Source of the DNA: an uncultured Kiloniellaceae bacterium
GTDB taxonomy: Bacteria; Pseudomonadota; Alphaproteobacteria; Kiloniellales; Kiloniellaceae
DNA length: 64,000 nucleotides
NCBI GenBank assembly: GCA_947500035.1
Contig: CANMQP010000015.1
Span: forward strand, 62,001 to 126,000
Direction: 5' to 3'
Both the position numbers and the translations under genes were made by a program. The notes beneath the pieces are model-generated. The model was not told the origin of the DNA. It saw only the letters and a program-made list of their open reading frames with translations, and did no database searches. Shown here one piece after another: positions 1-8,052 of this stretch (the first letter of the stretch is position 1; the number at the start of each line of letters is the position of its first letter).

Positions 1-114
1 GGCTTCGCGCTGGCCAACCTCGGCGCCGGCGCGGCGGTCGCGGTCGTGGTCTTCGTGGTTCTCTTCACCTTCTCGATCATTTATTTCCGCTTTTCGCCAA
101 AGGACGAGGGATGA
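1..114 (+). CDS. Carbohydrate ABC transporter permease, C-terminal end (partial)
   Basis: The window opens inside a reading frame of 37 codons that ends in TGA at 112-114. It encodes one strongly hydrophobic helix followed by a short basic/aromatic tail (IIYFRF then SPKDEG), as at the C-terminus of MalF/UgpA-type permeases. Its stop overlaps the start of the next permease as ATGATG, showing tight translational coupling. The family assignment leans mostly on that neighbour, because the EAA loop lies outside the window. Confidence 0.7.
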   Translation, partial: GFALANLGAGAAVAVVVFVVLFTFSIIYFRFSPKDEG

Positions 115-1346
115 TGGCTGTTCTTCGCAACGGACTGCTGCTCGCGGTTTTCTCCGGCGCGCTCTGGGGCGTCCTCGCCATGATCGTGCTCGGCATCACC
201 TTTGCCCTGGTTTCGGGTGCACCGGCCCAACCCTCCGTCAATGCGGCCGCCCTGGCGGGTCTGCTGGGCGCGCTGGTGCTGATGTTGCGGGAACCGGCGC
301 AACGAACCATGGCCCTACGCTTTATCTCAGCGGCCACGGTGCTCGTCGTTCTCTTTGCCGCGAGCTTTGCCCAGCCCTTTGGTCTTGCTCTGGACGTCGC
401 GCCCTTCTGGCAGATTCTGGCGATCCTGCTGATCGTCGGCAGCGTCTCTTTCACCAACTGGGCCTGCCTGCACGATGCGGCCCGAGGCGCGCTGCGGCGC
501 TATGACTTCGAAAAGATCTTGATTCGGGTCTTCAAGGGCTTCGGTTTTGTCTTTTTCACGGTCATCGTCGCCCTGCCCTTCTACGTGCTGGTCATGACCA
601 GCCTGAAGAGCCAACAGTCTCTGCTGGCCAATCCGCTCGACTTTTCGATCGACTTCTCGGGCGGTCTCGGCGGTCTCTTCCGCTCCTACGGAGAGCTCTT
701 TACCCAGTTCAACTTCGGACGTTACCTGCTGATTTCCTCCATTGTATCCGTGGCAACGGTGATCCTGACACTCCTGTTTAGCGTCCCCGGTGCTTATGCA
801 GTCTCCCGCCTGCGCTTTCCGGGCCGCGCCGTGCTGTCGCGTTCGATCTTGCTGATCTACATGGTGCCCGCCATCGTGCTGGTGATCCCGCTCTACGCAG
901 TCTTTTCACAGCTTGGTCTGCGCAACACCGTCGCCGGTCTACTGATCATCTATCCGGCCACCACGATCCCGGTGGCGCTCTACATGCTGCAGGGTTATTT
1001 CCAGGGTCTGCCCGCCGAGCTGGAGGAAGCCGGTTTGATGGATGGCCTGTCGCGGCTTGGTGTGATCATAAAAATCACCCTGCCCTTGTCGCTGCCCGCA
1101 ATGGCCTCGGTCTCGCTCTACGTCTTCATGATCGCCTGGAACGAGTTCCTCTTCGCTTTCATGTTTCTCGACGACCCGGACATCTTCACGCTGTCACGCG
1201 GCGTCGTCTCCCTCAATTCCTCGGAAGTGCCACGCCAGCACCTGATGGCAGGCGCGGTCATCGCGACCCTGCCGGTGCTGGGCATCTTTCTCTGGTTCGA
1301 ACGCTATATGGTCCAAGGCCTGACAGCAGGAAGTGTCAAAGGATGA
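111..1346 (+). CDS. Carbohydrate ABC transporter permease, MalG family, with N-terminal membrane extension
   Basis: Inner-membrane permease of a binding-protein-dependent sugar importer. The last ~280 residues are canonical: a first helix near residues 140-163 and the ATPase-contacting EAA loop near residues 303-327 (EEAGLMDG...LPLSLP). The C-terminus (VQGLTAGSVKG) is typical of the MalG/UgpE group. The protein is 411 residues where the family is usually 275-300. The extra ~135 residues at the N-terminus form about four hydrophobic segments (approx. 9-36, 44-58, 68-88, 99-117). It overlaps the upstream permease and the downstream hydrolase by ATGA, so all are one operon. Family is certain; substrate is unknown, inferred to be an oligosaccharide or glycoside from the neighbouring hydrolase. 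Confidence 0.9.
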   Translation: MMAVLRNGLLLAVFSGALWGVLAMIVLGITFALVSGAPAQPSVNAAALAGLLGALVLMLREPAQRTMALRFISAATVLVVLFAASFAQPFGLALDVAPFWQILAILLIVGSVSFTNWACLHDAARGALRRYDFEKILIRVFKGFGFVFFTVIVALPFYVLVMTSLKSQQSLLANPLDFSIDFSGGLGGLFRSYGELFTQFNFGRYLLISSIVSVATVILTLLFSVPGAYAVSRLRFPGRAVLSRSILLIYMVPAIVLVIPLYAVFSQLGLRNTVAGLLIIYPATTIPVALYMLQGYFQGLPAELEEAGLMDGLSRLGVIIKITLPLSLPAMASVSLYVFMIAWNEFLFAFMFLDDPDIFTLSRGVVSLNSSEVPRQHLMAGAVIATLPVLGIFLWFERYMVQGLTAGSVKG

Positions 1347-2650
1347 ACATGATGATAAACCCCGAGCGTGCTGCGGAACTGGATGCGCAGGCCACGCAGA
1401 TCATGCATGACAATGATAGAGGCGGCTTCACGGTCCCGACCGCGCGGCTCTATCCCTATCAGTGGAACTGGGATTCCGCCTTCGCCGCGCGCGGCTTTGC
1501 ACAGATCGACAAAGACCGTGCCTGGAGAGAACTGGAAACCCTGCTGGAAGCCCAGTGGCCCAACGGTATGGTACCGCATATTATCTTCCGGCGGGACGAT
1601 CCCGACTATTTTCCCGGCCCGCGGATCTGGCAGTCGCGCACAACGCCGCCTAGTTCCGGCTATTCCCAGCCGCCGGTCGCCGCCACGGTCACCAGAGACC
1701 TCTTTGAGGCCGGACCCGATGAGACCGCGAGACCACGCGCCCGCGCGCTCTTTCCCAAGCTGCTGGCCTGGCACCGCTGGTTCCATGAACAGCGTGATCC
1801 GGACGGACTGGGCGTTATCGCCATCGCGCACCCCTGGGAATCAGGCCGCGATAATTCGCCCGATTGGGACGAGGCCATGTCGCGGGTCGACACCAGCAAG
1901 GTCGAGCCCTACGAACGCCGCGACACAGATCAGATCCACGCCGAGATGCGGCCGACCAAGGCTGACTACGACCGTTACATCGCCGTGATCCAGTTCGGGC
2001 GCGATTGTGGCTGGGATTCCATGGAGATCGCCAGAAACGGCCCCTTCTTTGTTGCAGACCCGGGATTGACCTTCGTCCTGCTGCGCGCCGACCGGGATCT
2101 TCTGGCCTTGGCGGATGCCCTTGGAGAAAACGGCGCCGTCAGTGAAATCGAAGGCTGGATCGCGCGTGCGGAGGCCGGCGCTGGATCACTCTGGAGCCCC
2201 CAGGCCGGTGCCTACTGCGCGCGGGATCTGCGCAACGGCGCAGCATCGGACGGTGTCTCGAGTGTGTCCTTCCTCAGCCTCTACGCCGGCTTGGTGGCAC
2301 CCGCGCAGGAGACGGCCAACATCGCCAGCCTGACGCGGGTCCTGGCGGCCTGCCGCTTTGCAGTGCCCAGTTTCGATCCGGAGCATCCGAAGTTCGACTC
2401 GCTGCGCTACTGGCGCGGTCCGGCCTGGTGCGTGGTCAACGAGCTGATTGGCCGGGGTCTGGCCGAACGCGGTTATAGCGATCTCGCTGCACGAGTCCGT
2501 CACGACACCGGGGCGCTGATCGAACAGGCCGGGTTCTACGAGTATTTTTGCCCGCTCACCGGGCGCGGCGCTGGTGGCGGCGACTTCACCTGGACGGCCG
2601 CAACCTGGCTGGCCTGGGCCTCACCGAAACACTTCGCGGTAAACGCATAA
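1343..2650 (+). CDS. MGH1-like (GH63-type) glycoside hydrolase
   Basis: Predicted cytoplasmic (alpha/alpha)6-barrel glycosidase of the MGH1/GH63-like group (mannosylglycerate or glucosylglycerate hydrolase relatives). Visible family signatures are WNWDSAFAARGF near residue 44, an acidic HPWESGRDNSPDWDEAM segment near residue 165 likely to hold a catalytic acid, and a C-terminal RYWRGPAW followed by GGGDFTWTAATWL. There is no signal peptide, so it acts on substrate already imported by the surrounding ABC transporter. The start overlaps the permease stop (ATGA) and the ATPase gene follows 15 bp later. A compatible-solute glycoside such as mannosylglycerate is a plausible substrate but is inference; a trehalase-like role is the alternative. 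Confidence 0.82.
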   Translation: MNMMINPERAAELDAQATQIMHDNDRGGFTVPTARLYPYQWNWDSAFAARGFAQIDKDRAWRELETLLEAQWPNGMVPHIIFRRDDPDYFPGPRIWQSRTTPPSSGYSQPPVAATVTRDLFEAGPDETARPRARALFPKLLAWHRWFHEQRDPDGLGVIAIAHPWESGRDNSPDWDEAMSRVDTSKVEPYERRDTDQIHAEMRPTKADYDRYIAVIQFGRDCGWDSMEIARNGPFFVADPGLTFVLLRADRDLLALADALGENGAVSEIEGWIARAEAGAGSLWSPQAGAYCARDLRNGAASDGVSSVSFLSLYAGLVAPAQETANIASLTRVLAACRFAVPSFDPEHPKFDSLRYWRGPAWCVVNELIGRGLAERGYSDLAARVRHDTGALIEQAGFYEYFCPLTGRGAGGGDFTWTAATWLAWASPKHFAVNA

Positions 2651-2665
2651 CGCAAGGGGTAGATC

Positions 2666-3727
2666 ATGGGTGCGATCCAACTGGAAAAAGTCGAAAAGTG
2701 GTTCGGTGATCTGCAGGTGATCAAGGGCGTCGACCTGACGATCGACGATGGTGAGTTCGTCATCTTCGTCGGCCCCTCCGGCTGCGGCAAATCCACGCTT
2801 CTGCGCCTCGTCTCGGGCCTGGAGGAAACCAGCCGGGGCGCGATCAGGATCAATGACCGGGACGTCACCGGCGAACCGCCCTCGGGGCGCGGCCTTGCCA
2901 TGGTGTTCCAGTCCTACGCGCTCTATCCCCATATGAGCGTGCGCGACAACATGGGCTTCGGCCTGAAGACCGCAGGTGCGCCCAAAGCGGAAATCGCCGA
3001 AAAGGTCGAGGCTGCGTCAAAGGTGTTAAAGCTCGACGACTATCTCGACCGGCGGCCCAAGGCGCTTTCAGGCGGCCAGCGCCAACGGGTCGCCATCGGC
3101 CGTTCCATCGTGCGCGAGCCCAGCGCCTTCCTCTTCGACGAACCTTTGTCGAACCTCGATGCAGCTTTGCGGGTGGATATGCGCTTTGAGATCGCCAAGC
3201 TGCACCAGACCCTGAAAGCCACCATGATTTACGTGACCCATGATCAGGTCGAAGCCATGACCCTGGCGGACAAGATTGTGGTGCTGCAGGCTGGAAAGAT
3301 CGAACAGGTGGGTTCGCCCCGCGCGCTCTACGAGCGGCCCGACAACCTCTTCGTCGCGCAGTTTATCGGCAGCCCGAAGATGAACGTCATGAGCTGCGCG
3401 GCGCAGGACGAGCGCTTCAGCCTGCCGGGCCACGGCGAGGGTCTCTTTCCCCACGCGGCGAGCGGCCGCGCGCCCACACACCTGGGCATCCGGCCTGAAC
3501 ACATCGAGGTGGTCGCGCCCGGCGAAGGACATTGCAGCGGCGAAGTCGAGGTGACGGAATACCTCGGCGCCGACGTAATGCTCTACGTCAACTGCGGTGA
3601 ATTGGGTGTCCTGACCGTCCGCCACGTGGGCGACATCGATGTGCGTCCCGGTCAGAACCTGGACCTGCGCTTCGAGGAGAGCCGGCTACACTTTTTTGGG
3701 GACGACGAACAGACCATTCGGGCTTGA
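2666..3727 (+). CDS. Sugar ABC transporter ATP-binding protein, UgpC/MsmK type
   Basis: Energises the preceding permeases. Motifs in order: Walker [10 protein letters not shown] near residue 36, Q-loop in [12 protein letters not shown], signature LSGGQRQR near residue 134, Walker [12 protein letters not shown] near residue 155, and H-loop YVTHDQ near residue 190. The C-terminal ~115 residues form the TOBE/OB domain typical of MalK/UgpC proteins (GIRPEH, then a beta-rich end). The 353-residue length is normal. It begins 15 bp after the hydrolase with a GGGG-containing ribosome-binding site and ends 9 bp before the convergent FAH gene. No periplasmic binding protein is in view; it should lie upstream of the window. 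Confidence 0.95.
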   Translation: MGAIQLEKVEKWFGDLQVIKGVDLTIDDGEFVIFVGPSGCGKSTLLRLVSGLEETSRGAIRINDRDVTGEPPSGRGLAMVFQSYALYPHMSVRDNMGFGLKTAGAPKAEIAEKVEAASKVLKLDDYLDRRPKALSGGQRQRVAIGRSIVREPSAFLFDEPLSNLDAALRVDMRFEIAKLHQTLKATMIYVTHDQVEAMTLADKIVVLQAGKIEQVGSPRALYERPDNLFVAQFIGSPKMNVMSCAAQDERFSLPGHGEGLFPHAASGRAPTHLGIRPEHIEVVAPGEGHCSGEVEVTEYLGADVMLYVNCGELGVLTVRHVGDIDVRPGQNLDLRFEESRLHFFGDDEQTIRA

Positions 3728-3736
3728 ACTCTCCCG

Positions 3737-4921
3737 TCAGGCCTCCAAAAGCCCACGCTTTGCCAGATTCCGCATCAGGGCCCCGGTGCCGAAACGCCAG
3801 GGCGGGAGTCGGTCCGAGAGATTGACGTGGTTGATCAAGGCGCCCAGGCGAGGCGTTGAGATCGTGACCCGGTCGCCTATTTTATGGGTGAAACCCTGGC
3901 CGGGATTATCCCGGTCATCGGTCGGCGCGAACATGGTGCCCAGGAACAGGAAAAAGCCGTCGGGGTACTGATGGTGCGCCCCGATGGTCTGGCTGACGAT
4001 ATCCGCCGGATTGCGGCTGATCTTGCTCATGGAGCTGACCGCTTCGAGGCGGTAGTTGTCGGCGCCTTCGATGGTCATGGAGAGATCCAGGGCGCAGACA
4101 TCCTCCAGCGTAAAGCCGCCATCGAAAAGGCGCAGGAACGGCCCGATCGAGCAGGAGGCGTTGTTGTCCTTCGCCTTGCCCAGCAGCAAAGCCGAGCGGC
4201 CTTCGAAATCGCGCAGATTGACATCGTTGCCAAGCGTGGCGCCGACAATCTCGCCCCGGCTGTTGACCGCCAGAACCACTTCCGGCTCCGGATTGTTCCA
4301 GGTCGACTTGGGATGCAGACCGATCTGCGCGCCGAAACCCATGGAGGACATGGGCTGCCCCTTGGTGAAGACTTCGACGTCCGGCCCGATGCCGACCTCC
4401 AGGTATTGCGACCAGGCACCTTTTTCCAGCAGGACCTCCTTGATACGGGCGGCCCCGTCTGACCCCGGTTCGATCTTGGAAAGGTCATCGCCGATGATCG
4501 CGGTCATATCCGCGCGAATGGCCTCGGCCTTGCTGGCATCGCCACGTGCCTGCTCCTCGATCACCCGCTCCAGCATGGAGGCGACGAAGGTCACGCCCGC
4601 CGCCTTGACCGCCTGCAGATCGCAAGGCGCCAGCAGATGCAGGCGATCTTCAGCCACCGTCTCTTCCTGACTGCCTTTGAGCGCGTCGTCCAGGGAGGCA
4701 ATTGCGCGCAGTTCCCTGGCTGCCTCGATTCTGCCCCCAAGATCCTCCAGCTCGAGCAGATCGCGCATGGTCGGGGCAACCGGACTGAGGTCGAAGAGTT
4801 CGCCCTCCCGCAAAAGACAGAGCGTCGGTCCTGCCAGCGCAGGCTCCCAGACCCGCCCGACCAGCAGCGCGCCGGCGCTGTCTTCAGGCAGAAGGATGGA
4901 GGTATCAATCGCTTGCATCAT
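3737..4921 (-). CDS. Fumarylacetoacetate hydrolase family protein, XylX/KdaD-like
   Basis: FAH-fold metal enzyme of 394 residues, close in length to the Caulobacter XylX group (2-keto-3-deoxy-pentonate dehydratases) and longer than ordinary 220-280 residue FAH hydrolases. The conserved core is visible: HPKSTWNNPEPEVVL (metal-binding E-x-E), GNDVNLRDFEGRSALLLGKAKDNNASCSIGPF (metal Asp plus active-site Lys), and a C-terminal GDRVTISTPRLGALIN strand pattern. Transcribed with the SMP-30 gene (27 bp gap from the stop of that gene) and near an IlvD-type dehydratase. That trio is what a Weimberg/Dahms-type sugar-acid route needs: lactonase, acid dehydratase, keto-deoxy-acid dehydratase. The exact sugar is not readable from sequence. 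Confidence 0.85.
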   Translation of the reverse strand: MMQAIDTSILLPEDSAGALLVGRVWEPALAGPTLCLLREGELFDLSPVAPTMRDLLELEDLGGRIEAARELRAIASLDDALKGSQEETVAEDRLHLLAPCDLQAVKAAGVTFVASMLERVIEEQARGDASKAEAIRADMTAIIGDDLSKIEPGSDGAARIKEVLLEKGAWSQYLEVGIGPDVEVFTKGQPMSSMGFGAQIGLHPKSTWNNPEPEVVLAVNSRGEIVGATLGNDVNLRDFEGRSALLLGKAKDNNASCSIGPFLRLFDGGFTLEDVCALDLSMTIEGADNYRLEAVSSMSKISRNPADIVSQTIGAHHQYPDGFFLFLGTMFAPTDDRDNPGQGFTHKIGDRVTISTPRLGALINHVNLSDRLPPWRFGTGALMRNLAKRGLLEA

Positions 4922-4948
4922 ATCGCTTCGCTTTCCTTCAGACGCCGG

Positions 4949-5848
4949 TTACCCGGCATAAAGCACATCGGGCAGCCCGCGGTTTTTCAGTCCACCGGCC
5001 GCCAGGTCGCAAACAAAGAGGCTGCCTGCATGAGGTTGCGCGGCGCGCTGCTCTTCATTCAAACCCTGTTGCGCCGAAGTGACAAAGAGTTTGCTAAGGT
5101 CGGGTCCGCCAAAACTACAGCAGGTGATGTTGCTGACCGGCAGCGTCACCCGCGCCACGATCGCGCCATCGGGATTATAGCAGGTCACCTGGTATCCGCC
5201 CCACTCCGCATTCCAGAGATGATCCTGCGCATCAACGGTCGATCCGTCCGGGCGCCCGCCCTTTTCCGGTAGAGCCGCGAAGAGAACCCGCTCTCCCAGT
5301 CGTCCTTTATCGGGGTCATAGTCGAAGCGATAGATAAAGCGGTCGGAGGTATCGGCAAAATACATCTTCCGGCCGTCTCTGCTAAAGGCGAGAGAATTGC
5401 TGCAGCCGACGTCTGAGATCAGAGGTGAGACATCACCCTCCGCGCTGTAGGAAATGACGGAGGAAAGCGGGCGGAGGCTTTCCTCATCAAGCCCTCCGAC
5501 AATGAAACGTCCCTGCCGGTCGCAAACACCGTCATTCATGCGGGTCGAGGGCAGCTCCGGCTCAAATTCGGTCAGCCGCCGGGTCTCGCCGGACTCCGGA
5601 TCAAAATCGTGCAGGCCGCCCTCGAGTGCCACAAGCAGCGTGCCGTTGGCCTTGAAAGCAAAAGAGCCGATACGTTCAGGCAGCGTCCATGTCCGGGTTG
5701 CCTGGTTTTCCGGATCGAGCGACCAGAGCTCGGCGCGTTCGATATCCACCCAGAAAAGCTTCTGAAGCGCAGCATTCCAGCGCACGCCTTCGCCGAGAAA
5801 GTTCCGGCAATCCAGCAACAGCTCCGCTTGTAAATGTTTCTCGGTCAC
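4949..5848 (-). CDS. SMP-30/gluconolactonase/LRE family sugar lactonase
   Basis: Six-bladed beta-propeller lactonase that would hydrolyse a sugar 1,4- or 1,5-lactone. Metal-binding features of the family are visible: GEGVRW near the N-terminus (Glu ligand), RMNDGVCDRQGRFIVGG (Asn region), and PDGSTVDAQDHLWNAEWGG (Asp region). I chose the GTG at 5848 (VTEKHLQAELLL), where family similarity begins and the length (~299 residues) fits. The frame stays open to a TTG at 5926, adding 26 residues without a ribosome-binding site. Lies upstream of the FAH gene in one transcript and is divergent from the IlvD-family dehydratase gene, sharing a ~230-bp intergenic region. No local regulator is apparent. 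Confidence 0.88.
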   Translation of the reverse strand: MTEKHLQAELLLDCRNFLGEGVRWNAALQKLFWVDIERAELWSLDPENQATRTWTLPERIGSFAFKANGTLLVALEGGLHDFDPESGETRRLTEFEPELPSTRMNDGVCDRQGRFIVGGLDEESLRPLSSVISYSAEGDVSPLISDVGCSNSLAFSRDGRKMYFADTSDRFIYRFDYDPDKGRLGERVLFAALPEKGGRPDGSTVDAQDHLWNAEWGGYQVTCYNPDGAIVARVTLPVSNITCCSFGGPDLSKLFVTSAQQGLNEEQRAAQPHAGSLFVCDLAAGGLKNRGLPDVLYAG

Positions 5849-6078
5849 AATCCTTGAGACACTCTCTGTTTCCCGCCTGTAAGATCCACTGAGCAATGGC
5901 GTCGGCACTTCGGCTGAACGGCCCAAAGCTGAAGGTGCGGGCCGACGGACGCGAGACGTGACTTTGCCGCCGCCATGGCTTATCTCTATTAGTAATACTT
6001 TTTACGACAACGAACCGACCCTGTCGATAGCCACTTCCGATGGTGCGGCCGGGCCGCGATCAGCAGGAAGTCAGGCTC

Positions 6079-7899
6079 ATGGCGAAAACGCCCCAGAACG
6101 ATGCCCCCAAATCCTCCGGAAACGGCGCGGACCGCAAGCCGCTGCGCAGCGAGAAGTGGTTCAACATCTCCGGCGATCCGGGGATGACGGCGCTCTATCT
6201 GGAGCGCTACTTCAACTTCGGCCTGACGCCTGAGGAACTGCAGTCCGGGCGGCCGATCATCGGTATCGCCCAGACCGGCAGCGACCTCTCGCCCTGTAAC
6301 CGCATTCATGTACAGCTGGAAGACCGCCTGCGCGACGGAATCCGCGACGCCGGTGGCGTGCCTCTGGTCTTCCCGGTGCATCCGATCCAGGAGACCGGCC
6401 GCCGGCCGACCGCTTCCCTGGACCGCAACCTCGCCTATCTGGGCGCGGTCGAAGTCATGCACGGCTACCCCCTGGACGGCGTCATACTTACGACCGGCTG
6501 CGATAAGACCACGCCTGCGCTGCTGATGGCAGCCGCCACGGCGAACCTGCCTTCGATCGTGCTCTCCGGCGGACCGATGCTCGACAGTTTCCGGGACGGC
6601 AAACCGGGTTTCGGCTCCGGCGCCATCGCCTGGGAATGCCGTCAGCGCTTTTCGGCAGGTGATATCACCGGCGAGGAGTTCATCAAGTTCGTCGGCGACG
6701 CCGCGCCGAGCCTGGGCCACTGCAACACCATGGGCACAGCTTCGACCATGAACTCCCTGGCCGAGGCCCTGGGCATGAGCCTGCCGGGCTGCGCCTCCAT
6801 CCCCGCGCCTTACCGCGACCGGGCACAGATGGCTTACCGCACCGGGCGGCGCATCGTAGATATGGTCCACGAAGACCTGACGCCCGATAAGATCATGACC
6901 CGGGAGGCCTTCGAGAACGCCATTGCGATCAATACCCTGATCGGCGGCTCCACGAACGCCCCGATCCATCTGGTCGCCATCGCGCGCCATATGGGTGTCG
7001 AGTTGAACGTGCAGGATTGGGAGAAGGTCGGTTTCGACCTGCCCCTTCTGGTCAATTGCCAGCCCGCCGGGGAACACCTGGCCGAGAGCTACCACCGCGC
7101 CGGCGGCGTGCCGGCCGTCTTCGCGCGCCTGAAGGAACTGGGCAGGCTGCACGGCGACGCCCTTTCGGTCAGCGGCCAGAGCATGGCCGAGGCCTACGCG
7201 GACGCCAAGGTTTACAACGACGATGTCATTCGGCCTTTGAACAATCCTCTGAAACAGCAAGCCGGGTTCCGCGTTCTTACGGGTAACCTCTTCGATTCCG
7301 GGATCATGAAGACCAGCGTGATCAGCCCCGACTTCCGGGAGCGCTTCCTGTCCGACCCTGAGGATCCGGATGCCTTTGAATCCCGTGTCGTCGTCTTCGA
7401 GGGTCCGGAGGACTATCACGACCGCATCAACGATCCGGAGCTTAAAATCGACGAGCGCAGCACTTTGCTGATCCGGGGCGCTGGACCGATCGGTTATCCG
7501 GGCGCTGCCGAGGTGGTCAACATGCAGCCGCCGGACAACCTGATTAAAGCGGGCATCAGCGCTTTGCCGACCATCGGCGACGGACGCCAGTCCGGCACTT
7601 CGGGCAGCCCCTCGATCCTGAATGTCTCACCGGAGTCCGCGCTGGGCGGCGGTATGGCGATTGTGCAAACCGGCGACATCCTGCGTGTCGACCTGCGCAA
7701 GGGACGGGTCGACATGCTGATCTCCGACGAGGAGATTGCCAGCCGCAAGGCTGCGTGGCAGCAATCCATCCCGCCGCATCAGACCGGCTGGCAGGAGATC
7801 TATCGCTCGATGGTCGGCTCTCTCTCGACCGGTATGTGCCTGGAGCCCGCGACCAAATACCACCGGGTCACGGAGGTGACGCCCCGCAACAACCACTAA
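6079..7899 (+). CDS. IlvD/Edd family dehydratase (sugar-acid dehydratase-like)
   Basis: Fe-S dehydratase of 606 residues. The three cluster cysteines are recognisable in SDLSPCNRIH, TGCDKTTPALLMA and GHCNTMGTASTMN. The C-terminal swivelling domain ends with GTSGSPSILNVSPESALGGGMAIVQTGD. Members act on dihydroxyacids (IlvD), phosphogluconate (Edd) or free sugar acids (arabinonate, xylonate, galactonate). With an SMP-30 lactonase and a XylX-like FAH gene divergently encoded next door, a sugar-acid substrate is the best inference. The start at 6079 is preceded by an AGGAAG motif; the frame extends to an ATG at 6040 with no comparable site. A housekeeping IlvD role cannot be excluded but the context argues against it. 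Confidence 0.88.
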   Translation: MAKTPQNDAPKSSGNGADRKPLRSEKWFNISGDPGMTALYLERYFNFGLTPEELQSGRPIIGIAQTGSDLSPCNRIHVQLEDRLRDGIRDAGGVPLVFPVHPIQETGRRPTASLDRNLAYLGAVEVMHGYPLDGVILTTGCDKTTPALLMAAATANLPSIVLSGGPMLDSFRDGKPGFGSGAIAWECRQRFSAGDITGEEFIKFVGDAAPSLGHCNTMGTASTMNSLAEALGMSLPGCASIPAPYRDRAQMAYRTGRRIVDMVHEDLTPDKIMTREAFENAIAINTLIGGSTNAPIHLVAIARHMGVELNVQDWEKVGFDLPLLVNCQPAGEHLAESYHRAGGVPAVFARLKELGRLHGDALSVSGQSMAEAYADAKVYNDDVIRPLNNPLKQQAGFRVLTGNLFDSGIMKTSVISPDFRERFLSDPEDPDAFESRVVVFEGPEDYHDRINDPELKIDERSTLLIRGAGPIGYPGAAEVVNMQPPDNLIKAGISALPTIGDGRQSGTSGSPSILNVSPESALGGGMAIVQTGDILRVDLRKGRVDMLISDEEIASRKAAWQQSIPPHQTGWQEIYRSMVGSLSTGMCLEPATKYHRVTEVTPRNNH

Positions 7900-8052
7900 T
7901 GGAAAGCAACCACTGACGGGGAAGTAGCCGCTAAGGGACAACGATCACTGACCGGGACGGAACTGGTTCAGGTGCCAGCTTGAGGCAGACGCACGTTGCA
8001 GCGGTTCGGATGCAATGCCATCGTTCCCATCTGAATGGATTGGACGCGAACC

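Noticed and set aside
5989-7419. 476-codon minus-strand frame opposite the dehydratase gene
   Set aside because: Shadow of the IlvD-type gene, which has all three cluster cysteines.
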